Source: Myxococcota bacterium
Lineage (GTDB): Bacteria; Myxococcota_A; UBA9160; PR03
Length of the DNA: 20,188 bases
Direction of reading: 5' to 3'
Assembly: GCA_025453505.1 (NCBI GenBank)
Contig: JALOQG010000040.1
Span: 1 to 20,188, forward strand
Below, piece after piece: positions 7,085 to 14,178 of the stretch. Within the stretch, counting starts at the first letter, position 1; each line of letters starts with the position of its first letter. The position numbers were made by a program, and so were the translations under genes. The notes beneath the pieces are model-generated. The model made no database searches. It worked only from the letters and a program-made list of their open reading frames with translations, and was not told where the DNA came from.

Positions 7085-8822
7085 ATGACCCGCCACACCA
7101 CCAAATCGCCGCGCAAGGACGTGCGCAATCTCGCGATCATCGCGCACGTCGATCACGGCAAGACCACGCTGCTCGACGGCCTGCTGCGCCAGACCGGCGC
7201 GCTGCCGCCCAAGCACGCCGCCGCCGAGCGCGTGATGGACTCCGAAGACCTCGAGCGCGAACGCGGCATCACGATCCACGCCAAGAACACCGCCTTCGAC
7301 TACGAGGGCGTGCACGTCCACGTCGTCGACACGCCCGGCCACGCCGACTTCGGCGGCGAGGTGGAGCGCGTGCTCGGCATGGTCGACGCCGTGCTGCTGC
7401 TCGCCTGCGCCGTCGAGGGCGTGATGCCGCAGACGCGCTTCGTGTTGCGCAAGGCGCTCGCGCACGGCCTCAAGCCCATCCTGGTCGTCAACAAGATCGA
7501 CCGCCCCGAGCAGCGCGCCGCCGAAGTGCTCGACGAAGTCTTCGACCTGCTCGTCGACCTCGGCGCCAACGACGACCAGCTCGACTTCCCGGTGATCTAC
7601 GCCTCGGCCAAGGAGGCGACGGCGTCGCGCGAAGCCGACGGCCCGCGCGAGAACCTGCGCCCGCTCCTCGACGCGATCCTCGAGTTCGTGCCGCCGCCCG
7701 TCGTCGACACCGAGGGCCCGCTGCAGTTCCAGGCCACCACGCTGGCCTACGACGACTTCGTCGGCCGCCTCGTGATCGGGCGCGTCGAGCGCGGCTGCCT
7801 GAAGCGCGGCGCGACCGTCGTGCGCGTGCCCGAACAGGGCATGCCGCAGTCGTTCCGCGTGACCAAGCTCTACGGCGCGTACGGACTCGACCGCCGCGAG
7901 ATCGACCAGGCGCTCGCCGGCGACCTCGTCGTGATCGCGGGCGTCGACGACATCGACATCGGCGACACCATCTGTGATCCGGGCAATCTCGAGCTGATGC
8001 CCCGCGTGCCGATCGATCCGCCGACCGTGCGCGTGCGCTTTTCCGTCAACAACTCGCCGTTCGCGGGCCGCGAGGGCAAGTTCGTCACCTCGCGCCAGAT
8101 CGGCGAGCGGCTGCGCCGCGAACAGCTCGGCAACGTGTCGATCAAGATCGAGCAGACCGAGAGCCCCGACGTCTTCGAAGTGGCCGGCCGCGGCGAGATG
8201 CAGATCGGGCAAGAGCTGCGAGCCGGTCGAAGACGTCGTCGCCGAGGTGCCCGAGACGGCGGCGGGCTCCGTGATGGAGAAGCTCTCGCAGCGGCGCGGC
8301 CGGCTGACGTCGCTCGAGCAGCGCAGCGGCACCACGATCCTGCACTTCATCGTGCCGAGCCGCGGCCTCTTCGGCTATCGCAGCGAGTTCCTCTCGGACA
8401 CGCGGGGCGAGGGCATCCTGCACCGCACCGTGCGCGACTACGAGCCGTTCACGGGCGAGCTCCCGACCCGCAACGTCGGCGCGATCTGCGCCACCGAGCA
8501 GGGCGTCACGACCGCCTACGCGCTGTGGAAGATCCAGGAGCGCGCGGACCTCTTCGTCGGCCCCGGCGTGCCCTGCTACGAGGGCCAGATCGTCGGCCAG
8601 AACCGCCGGCCCGACGACATGAACGTCCACGTCTCGCGCCAGAAGAAGCTGACCAACATCCGCGCGGCCGGGAAGGACGAAGCGATGGTGCTGACACCGC
8701 CGCGCGTCCACTCGATCGAGACCGCGCTCGGCTGGATCGCCGACGACGAGCTGCTCGAAGTGACGCCGATCTCCCTGCGCCTGCGCAAGAAGGTCCTGAA
8801 CGCGAGCTTCAGGAAGCGCTGA
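7085..8822 (+). pseudogene. typA: typA/bipA ribosome-associated GTPase, broken by internal deletion and frameshift
   Basis: The 5' part (7085 to about 8207, 374 codons) is a convincing TypA/BipA start: G1 AHVDHGKTT (20-28), switch I RERGIT (58-63), G3 DTPGH (82-86), G4 NKID (136-139), G5 SAK (174-176), then the beta-barrel domain and the FEVAGRGEMQIG segment. The 3' part continues one frame over from 8208 (GKSCEPVEDVVAEVPET... to TGA 8820-8822), matching the TypA C-terminal half, including FIVPSRGLFGYRSEF, KKLTNIRAAGKDEA and DDELLEVTPISLRLRK. Between them, about 26 residues normally found in the family (the ENMRREGFE...SRP region, from memory) are missing. The frames differ by +1, so the loss is 3n+2 nt. 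The original frame stays open to 8941, giving a deceptive 618-aa product of normal family length whose last 240 residues are nonsense. The cause is either a real inactivating deletion or an assembly error. Confidence 0.85.
8208..8822 (+). pseudogene. typA: Detached C-terminal fragment of typA
   Basis: This is the out-of-frame 3' portion of the same gene: 204 codons covering the end of the EF-G domain V-like region and the TypA-specific C-terminal domain. It could in principle be translated separately from the GTG at 8247, but no Shine-Dalgarno sequence or promoter was recognised there. The last 14 bp overlap the convergent TetR gene. Confidence 0.6.
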
Positions 8823-9456
8823 CGGGCGCGAGGGCGCCTTCGAGCAGCGCGCGCAGTTCGCGCTTGCGCGAAGCGATCATCTCCGCCGAACGCGGGTCGG
8901 TGCCCCACATGGCCGCGGTGCCGTGCGCGACGGCGGGATAGAAGAGCACGAGCCCCATCAGGTTCACGACGGTATGGCGCACCGCGACGTGCCGGATCAC
9001 GCCGGCTGCGCGGGCCCGTGTCAACCATTCGCCGACCAGCAGCAGCACGCGGTCGGTCGGGTCGATCTCGCCCGGCGGCGTGCGGAACGGATATTCGGCG
9101 TCGGGCATCGGATGGCGGGTGTTGACGAGCAGCCGCATCAGCAGGCGGCCCGACGCGGGCTCGGCGGCGAAGTGGTCGACGCTCGCTTCGATCGCCGCGA
9201 GCATCGACTCGAAGCGCGGCGGATCCTCCGAGAGCAGCGGCTCGAGCCGCTTGAGCAAGCGCTCGGCGAGGCCGCGATAGACCTCCGCCGCCAGCTCTTC
9301 CTTGCTCTTGAAGTGATGGAAGAGCGAGCTCTTGTGCAGGCCCACGCGATCCGCGACCTGCTGCAGGCTCATGCCCTCGTAGCCGTGCTCGGCGAGCAGC
9401 TCGAGAGCCGCATCGAGGATGCGCTGGCGGGGTGCTTCGTGGCCGGGGGCGCTCAT
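8809..9456 (-). CDS. TetR/AcrR-family transcriptional regulator
   Basis: The 215-aa protein starts at ATG 9456, preceded by a purine-rich GGAAGAGA ribosome-binding stretch. The N-terminal TetR DNA-binding domain spans about residues 10-60: ILDAALELLAEHGYEGMS, QQVADRVGLHKSSLFHHF (helix-turn-helix, 33-49) and KSKEELAAEVY. The rest is the variable all-helical ligand and dimer domain, with a hydrophobic patch around 164-174 (VNLMGLVLFYP). The family are mostly repressors released by small hydrophobic ligands. The gene lies 36 nt after the di-iron protein on the same strand and is probably co-transcribed. The palindromes at 10548 and 10580 are natural candidate operators, which would make the circuit self-limiting. 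The 3' end overlaps the broken typA by 14 bp. Confidence 0.92.
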   Translation of the reverse strand: MSAPGHEAPRQRILDAALELLAEHGYEGMSLQQVADRVGLHKSSLFHHFKSKEELAAEVYRGLAERLLKRLEPLLSEDPPRFESMLAAIEASVDHFAAEPASGRLLMRLLVNTRHPMPDAEYPFRTPPGEIDPTDRVLLLVGEWLTRARAAGVIRHVAVRHTVVNLMGLVLFYPAVAHGTAAMWGTDPRSAEMIASRKRELRALLEGALAPVSAS

Positions 9457-9488
9457 GCTTTCTCTTCCATGTGTCACCGGATGCCGTG

Positions 9489-9500
9489 CCACCTAGGTGG
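9489..9500. repeat. 12-bp palindrome at the di-iron/TetR gene junction
   Basis: CCACCTAGGTGG is a perfect 12-bp palindrome containing the stop codon of the di-iron gene and lying 32 bp before the TetR start. It does not resemble the 10548/10580 sites. It may be a separate regulator site or chance. Confidence 0.25.
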
Positions 9501-10518
9501 GTAGCACGCGCGCGCCGAAATCGATCGTCCAGCGCAGCGCCCGGCCCAGCCACCGCGATTCCTTGCCTTCGCGCGGGAACACGAGGTCGAGATTCTCCTC
9601 GTAGCGCGGGTTCTGTGTGGGATTCGTCGGGAAGAAGTGGAGGTCGGTGCCGGGGATCGGGCCGATCTTGTGCGAGAGCTCGTGGAGCATCTTGTCGGCG
9701 CTGCGGAACAGGTCGCGAGGATCCGTGCCGAGCACCGCGTAGTGCTTCGCGTAGCGGATCTGCGTCGCCCCGAAGAGATCGCCGATCCCGTAGGTGGTGT
9801 TGCGGATGCGCAGCAGCTCCTTCATCGGGAGCCGCTCGAGACGCTGCGGCAGGTAGAGGACGCCGAGCCCCACGTGGCGCGACTCGTCCTTCTCGATGTA
9901 GGGCAGCAGCTCGGAGAGCACCGGCTCGATCTTCGCGTCGGCGAGGAAGCGGAAGATCGCCATCGCGGTGCCCTCGGCGAGCAGCTGCATCGCGAAGAGC
10001 TTGACGGTGAGGTCGCGCGTCGCGAGCAGACGGCGCGCGCCGATCGCGAAGTACGGATCGAGCTTCGGCACGGGCACGTGCAGCGCCGCGAGGTAGTCGC
10101 GCAGCGTGTAGAAGTGGCGCGCCTCGTCGAAGACCTGGGCCGATGCGGCGAGCCGCGCGTCGGCGTCCTCGAGACGCTCGGCCAGCTCGGCCGCGACGAT
10201 CCACGCCGCCAGCTCGCCCCACATCAGCATCGTGATCGGGTGCGCGAGCGCCTCGCGCTTCTCGCGCGAAAGCTGGATGCCGCCGTGCTTGGCGATCGCC
10301 TCGCGGAACAGGGCCGGGCCGTCCCAGGCGTCGCGCAGCGCATTCGCGTAGATGCGGCGCAGACGGTCGGTCTTCTGTTCGGCGAGGGCGAGCGGCTCGT
10401 CGATCAGGAGCGCCTCGTTCGGCCAGCGGCGGAAGCGACCGGTGCGAGCGCGAAAGCTGTTCGAGACGGCCCGCGATACGACGCGGGTCAGGACCTGGGC
10501 GGAAGCGAGCAGGGCCAA
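9493..10518 (-). CDS. Ferritin-like di-iron carboxylate protein (probable oxygenase or oxidase)
   Basis: The helical protein carries a complete set of six di-iron ligands. Numbered from TTG 10518 (341 aa), these are Glu102 (WGELAAW), Glu132 and His135 in DEARHF, Glu182 (LAEGTAM), and Glu212 and His215 in DESRHVG. The two ExxH motifs and spacings resemble ribonucleotide reductase R2-like, acyl-ACP desaturase and AurF-type N-oxygenase folds; I cannot choose among them. There is no ATG or GTG near the 5' end. TTG 10518 is preferred because GGAG lies 6 nt before it. TTG 10551 would add 11 residues but has no Shine-Dalgarno sequence and sits inside the operator-like palindrome. No signal peptide, so cytoplasmic. 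Divergent P450 and downstream TetR neighbours suggest a shared oxidative pathway. Confidence 0.85.
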   Translation of the reverse strand: MALLASAQVLTRVVSRAVSNSFRARTGRFRRWPNEALLIDEPLALAEQKTDRLRRIYANALRDAWDGPALFREAIAKHGGIQLSREKREALAHPITMLMWGELAAWIVAAELAERLEDADARLAASAQVFDEARHFYTLRDYLAALHVPVPKLDPYFAIGARRLLATRDLTVKLFAMQLLAEGTAMAIFRFLADAKIEPVLSELLPYIEKDESRHVGLGVLYLPQRLERLPMKELLRIRNTTYGIGDLFGATQIRYAKHYAVLGTDPRDLFRSADKMLHELSHKIGPIPGTDLHFFPTNPTQNPRYEENLDLVFPREGKESRWLGRALRWTIDFGARVLPT

Positions 10519-10547
10519 GGGATTCTCCAGCGGGCGCGACGCGTTGA

Positions 10548-10563
10548 CCAACCGTACGGTTGG
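10548..10563. promoter_or_regulatory. Operator-like palindrome O1 (probable TetR site)
   Basis: CCAACCGTACGGTTGG is a perfect 16-bp palindrome with the ACCGTACGGT-type core often seen in TetR-family operators. It lies directly downstream of the predicted -10 box of the di-iron/TetR operon, where a bound dimer would block initiation. Confidence 0.6.
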
Positions 10564-10571
10564 GACGCTCT

Positions 10572-10601
10572 CTTGTAACCCGACCGAGTGGTTGGGTGCA
10601 A
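10572..10601 (-). promoter_or_regulatory. Promoter candidate for the di-iron/TetR operon
   Basis: On the minus strand, TTGCAC (10596-10601) and TACAAG (10572-10577) are separated by 18 nt. Both boxes are weak. The spacer contains O2 and the predicted start point abuts O1, an arrangement expected for a TetR-repressed promoter. Confidence 0.35.
10580..10595. promoter_or_regulatory. Operator-like site O2 (degenerate copy of O1)
   Basis: CCGACCGAGTGGTTGG matches O1 at 12 of 16 positions, keeping both arms and losing only the centre and one arm base. Centre-to-centre distance from O1 is 32 bp, about three helical turns, so two dimers would sit on the same face of the DNA. Confidence 0.5.
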
Positions 10602-10643
10602 CTGAAAATGCCGCGCCGGGCTCGTCGGAAGTCGTCTGGCCGA

Positions 10644-10649
10644 TATGAT
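10644..10649 (+). promoter_or_regulatory. -10-like hexamer for the P450 gene
   Basis: TATGAT, the best -10 match in the window, lies 27 nt before the GTG at 10677, leaving a leader of about 20 nt that carries GAGGAG (10665-10670). No good -35 box is present at the right distance, which would suit a promoter that needs help or is weak. Confidence 0.5.
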
Positions 10650-10676
10650 CCGCGAGTCAACCGCGAGGAGGACCGC

Positions 10677-11954
10677 GTGCAGCCCCGGGAACTGCTCTCT
10701 GCCGATCAGATCTGGCTCGCCGACCAGGCCTTCTGGGCCCGCCCTCTCGCCGAACGCGAGGGCGCCTTCGCGACGCTGCGCCGCGAGCGCCCGATCTCGT
10801 GGCACGAGGAGCCGGAGATCGTCGTACTGCCGAAGGGACCCGGCTTCTGGGCGGTCACGAAGCACGCCGACATCCTCGAAGTCAGCCGCCAGCCGGAACT
10901 CTTCTGCTCGGGCAAGGGCTCGAACATCGGCGACATGCCGCCCGCCTTCAACGAGTTCTTCGGCTCGATGATCAACATGGACGACCCGCGTCACGCGCGG
11001 CTGCGGCGGATCGTTTCGCGCGGCTTCACGCCGCGCGTGATCAACCGCGTCGAGACCGACGTCGCCCGCGCGGCGCAGCGCATCGTCGACTCCGTGATCG
11101 ACAAGGGCGAATGCGACTTCGTCACCGAGATCGCCGCGGCGCTCCCGCTCGAGATCATCTGCGACATGGCCGCGATCCCGCGGAGCCAGTTCCAGTTCGT
11201 GTTCGACCGAACGAACATGATCCTCGGCGCGGGCGATCCCGAGTACGGCGGCACCGAGCCCGCGCAGATCATCCCGAAGCTGCTCACCGCGGGCGCCGAG
11301 CTCGCGCAGCTCGCGCAGGACATCGCGAAGCACCGGCGCGGCACGCCGGGCGACGACCTCGTCTCCGCGCTCGTCAACGCCGAGATCGAAGGCGAGACGC
11401 TCTCGGACCAGGAGTTCGCTTCGTTCTTCGTGCTGCTCGTCGTCGCCGGCAACGAGACCACGCGCAACGCGATCAGCCACGGCATGAAGGCGCTCTGCGA
11501 CTTCCCGGAACAGCGCCGCATCTGGGCGGCGGACTTCGACGCGATCGCGCCGACGGCGGTCGACGAGATCGTGCGCTGGGCGACGCCGGTGATCCACTTC
11601 CGCCGCACCGCGACGCGCGACACCGTGCTGCGCGGCCAGAAGATCGCGGAAGGCCAGAAGGTCGTGCTCTGGTACGCGTCGGGCAATCGCGACGAGGACG
11701 TCTTCGAGAATCCCTTCTCGTTCGACGTGCGCCGCACGCCGAACGACCACGTCGGCTTCGGCGGACCCGGTCCGCACTACTGCCTCGGCGCGCACCTCGC
11801 GCGGCGCGAGATCACCGTACTGTTCCGCGAGCTCTTCCGGCGCCTGCCCGATCTCGAGATCCAGGGCGAGCCCGACAAGCTGCTCTCCTTCTTCATCCAC
11901 GGCATCAAGCGCATGCGCTGCACGTTCCGGCCCGGCGGCGCGCGCGCGGCCTGA
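10677..11954 (+). CDS. Cytochrome P450
   Basis: The 425-aa protein starts at GTG 10677, chosen because GAGGAG ends 6 nt upstream; in-frame sequence back to 10560 runs through the promoter region. It is a soluble bacterial-type P450 with every hallmark: the I-helix oxygen-activating motif AGNETT (257-262), the K-helix ExxR (Glu297, Arg300), and the haem loop FGGPGPHYCLG (361-371) with ligand Cys369. The MINMDDPRHARLRRIVSRGF segment (98-117) resembles the C-helix region of bacterial sterol/lipid P450s such as CYP124/CYP125, but substrate cannot be inferred from that. It needs ferredoxin and reductase partners not found here. The gene is divergent from the di-iron/TetR operon across a 158-bp spacer with two operator-like sites. 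Its stop lies one base from the stop of the convergent YfhO-like gene. Confidence 0.96.
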   Translation: MQPRELLSADQIWLADQAFWARPLAEREGAFATLRRERPISWHEEPEIVVLPKGPGFWAVTKHADILEVSRQPELFCSGKGSNIGDMPPAFNEFFGSMINMDDPRHARLRRIVSRGFTPRVINRVETDVARAAQRIVDSVIDKGECDFVTEIAAALPLEIICDMAAIPRSQFQFVFDRTNMILGAGDPEYGGTEPAQIIPKLLTAGAELAQLAQDIAKHRRGTPGDDLVSALVNAEIEGETLSDQEFASFFVLLVVAGNETTRNAISHGMKALCDFPEQRRIWAADFDAIAPTAVDEIVRWATPVIHFRRTATRDTVLRGQKIAEGQKVVLWYASGNRDEDVFENPFSFDVRRTPNDHVGFGGPGPHYCLGAHLARREITVLFRELFRRLPDLEIQGEPDKLLSFFIHGIKRMRCTFRPGGARAA

Positions 11955-11955
11955 T

Positions 11956-14178
11956 TCAGGGGCGCCGCGGAAAGCCGATGCCGAAGGCCAGCGCCGCGCA
12001 AGCAGCCGAAAGCGCGAGGCCGAGCCCCGCGACGCCGTAGCTCGCGACGAAGTGCAGTCCCCGCCGGTGCTCGAAGCGCACGACGTGCGCACCGGCCGGG
12101 ACGCGGACCGCCTTGAAGGCGAGGTTCGCCTGGTAGATCCACGACGGAACGCCGTCGATCTTCGCCTTCCAGCCCGGATCCGCGGCGTCGGCGTAGATCA
12201 GCCACGCGCCGCCCGGAGCGTCGACGTGAACCGTCGCCTCGATGCCGTTCGGGGTGAAGCGCGTCACGTCGACCCGGCCGGCCGCCGGCCGCGCCGGCTC
12301 CGGGTCCGGCCGCGGCGCGCCCGGCGGAATGCGGATCACGTCGATCACCGTGTCGGGACCGCGCGGCGTCCCCTGCATCGCGATCACCGCCTCGCGCGCG
12401 TCCGTCGCCGTGTCGAAGAGCGCGGCGCCCGCGACGAGGCGCAGCTTCGGAAGCGTGCAGCCGATGCGATCGCCGAGATCGGCGTCGACGCCGTCGCGCT
12501 TCTCGAGCAGCAGCAGGCGGTAGACGCGGATCGTCCACATCTCCGTGTAGTGCGGCGTCTCGCACGGATCGACGTGCGTGAAGTTGTGCGTGTTCCAGTA
12601 GAGCTGGCCGCCCGGTCCGGCGACCAGCGCCGCCGCGTCGCGCGAGCGCTGGTCCTCCGGAAGCGTCGAGGCGGGATCGATCTCGTCGGTCCGCAACGGC
12701 CGGTACGCCATCGGCGCGACGTCGTAGGCATGTGTCTTCGCGAGATACTCGGGCGACAGACGCGGCGCGCGCGCGAGGACCGACGCCTGGTAGAGGCCGA
12801 GGTCGAAGGCGAGCGCGACGAGGAGACCGGTCGCCAGCGACCGCGTCGCCGCGAACGAGAGCGCGCCGAGCCCGAGATACACCACGACGCGAAGGCCGAG
12901 CGCGAGCGGCCACGCCGCCGCCCAGCCGAGGAGGCCGCTGCGCGCGATTGCCGCGGCCGCGACGACGCCCGCCGCGATCGCGATCCAGCCCGCGGCGCGA
13001 TCGGGCAGGCGCAGCCAGCGCGCCGCGACCCGCTCGACGCCGAAGCCCGCGGCGAAGAGCGCCAGCGCCTTCACGAGCCCGTAGACGAGGCCGATGTGGC
13101 GATAGCCGTCGAAGGTCGGCAGGTGATAGGCGACGGTGCTGACGCGGCCGCCGAGCGAGAACGCGACGACGAACGCGACAGCGGCGAGCGTCCCGAAGAA
13201 GAGCGCCGCGCGCTCGCGCACCACGGCGAGGCCGAGCGCGAAGAGCGGCAGCAGCCCGACGTACACGCTCGTGTCGATGCCGCTGCCGAACGGCAGCTGG
13301 GGCGGCCAGCCCGTCAGCAAGCCGCGGATCACCGCCGGCAGCTTCGCGATGCCGCCGTAGGTCAGGAACACCGCGAGCGGAACCGCGCCCGTGGTCGGAT
13401 CGCGTCCCTCTTCGCGCAGCATCACGTCGTCGAGCGAGCGCAGGCCGAAATACGCGAAGAGCGCCGCCGAGCCGAGGAACACGGCGCACGCGACCACGCT
13501 CCGCCGCGATCGCGGCACGATCGCCCGCCACGCGGATCGCCGCGCGAAGAGCGGCGCCGCGAGCACCAGCAGCAGCACGACCGCCCAGAGCGACGCGAAG
13601 TAGGGAGGATTGCCGAAGCCCCACGCGACGCAGACCAGTCCCGCGTACCAGAGACGCTCGCTGCGCGCCGGTTCCTGGAGGAATCCGATGACGCAATACA
13701 GCACGAGCGGCAGCAGGTAGAACAGCCGCAGCTCGAACCAGAGCTGCGCGTACCAGACCACGCTGCCCGCCGCGGCGACGCCGAGTAACAGCGCCGTCGC
13801 CCGCGACGCAAAGGTGCGGCGCGCGAGCAACACGACGCCGAGCACGTACACCATCTGCTCGGCGAGCACGGAGATCTTGAACAGCAGCATCGTGTCGCGA
13901 ACGCGCAGAAGGGCGCCGGCCAGCGCCACCGCGTAGTCCACCGGCGTGAACGAGATCACCTGCTGGATCGCGGACGGCTGTCCGAGCGCGCTGTACGGGT
14001 ACCAGTGCACCAGCTCGCGCTCGAGGAAGAAGTGCGAGTAGTAGACGTGGAAGTTGATGAAGTTGTAGAAGGTGTCGTGGATCGGCACGAGATCCGCACG
14101 CAGCCACGGCCATTGGAACGCGAAGAGCGCGAGCCAGGCGATCGGCAGCACCGGGTCGAAGCCGCGTCGCGGCGTCAC
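11956..14178 (-). CDS. YfhO-like polytopic membrane protein (GT-C-like)
   Basis: The 740-aa protein starts at GTG 14178, overlapping the stop of the GH3 gene (GTGA, 4 nt), so translation is probably coupled. The first two thirds contain many hydrophobic helices. After the first helix comes an outward loop, DLVPIHDTFYNFINF (29-43), with acidic Asp35, placed as in the first loop of GT-C glycosyltransferases. A soluble beta-rich C-terminal domain follows, with the YfhO-type pattern LIYADAADPGWKAKIDG, ...NLAFKAVRVPAGAHVVRFEH (about 660-704), and one last helix. YfhO relatives are linked to glycosylation of envelope polymers such as lipoteichoic acid in Gram-positives; the substrate here is unknown. 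It is the last gene of the minus-strand train, and its position after a glycosidase fits envelope or glycan work. Confidence 0.8.
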   Translation of the reverse strand: MTPRRGFDPVLPIAWLALFAFQWPWLRADLVPIHDTFYNFINFHVYYSHFFLERELVHWYPYSALGQPSAIQQVISFTPVDYAVALAGALLRVRDTMLLFKISVLAEQMVYVLGVVLLARRTFASRATALLLGVAAAGSVVWYAQLWFELRLFYLLPLVLYCVIGFLQEPARSERLWYAGLVCVAWGFGNPPYFASLWAVVLLLVLAAPLFARRSAWRAIVPRSRRSVVACAVFLGSAALFAYFGLRSLDDVMLREEGRDPTTGAVPLAVFLTYGGIAKLPAVIRGLLTGWPPQLPFGSGIDTSVYVGLLPLFALGLAVVRERAALFFGTLAAVAFVVAFSLGGRVSTVAYHLPTFDGYRHIGLVYGLVKALALFAAGFGVERVAARWLRLPDRAAGWIAIAAGVVAAAAIARSGLLGWAAAWPLALGLRVVVYLGLGALSFAATRSLATGLLVALAFDLGLYQASVLARAPRLSPEYLAKTHAYDVAPMAYRPLRTDEIDPASTLPEDQRSRDAAALVAGPGGQLYWNTHNFTHVDPCETPHYTEMWTIRVYRLLLLEKRDGVDADLGDRIGCTLPKLRLVAGAALFDTATDAREAVIAMQGTPRGPDTVIDVIRIPPGAPRPDPEPARPAAGRVDVTRFTPNGIEATVHVDAPGGAWLIYADAADPGWKAKIDGVPSWIYQANLAFKAVRVPAGAHVVRFEHRRGLHFVASYGVAGLGLALSAACAALAFGIGFPRRP

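Noticed and set aside
8200..8215. Programmed ribosomal frameshift in typA
   Set aside because: About 26 conserved residues are also missing, no slippery heptamer is seen, and TypA is not known to use frameshifting; a deletion explains everything.
8208..8941. Continuation of the original typA frame to 8941 as a real C-terminus
   Set aside because: The translation is Arg/Ala-rich nonsense, whereas the adjacent frame encodes the conserved TypA C-terminal half.
9453..9470. Five-codon mini-ORF (ATG GAA GAG AAA GCA TGA) overlapping the TetR start
   Set aside because: Its purine-rich codons are better explained as the TetR ribosome-binding site; no evidence for a functional leader peptide.
11950..11960. 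Small inverted repeat CCTGA-T-TCAGG at the P450/YfhO-like stop codons
   Set aside because: Only 5-bp arms created by the facing stops; not convincing as a terminator.
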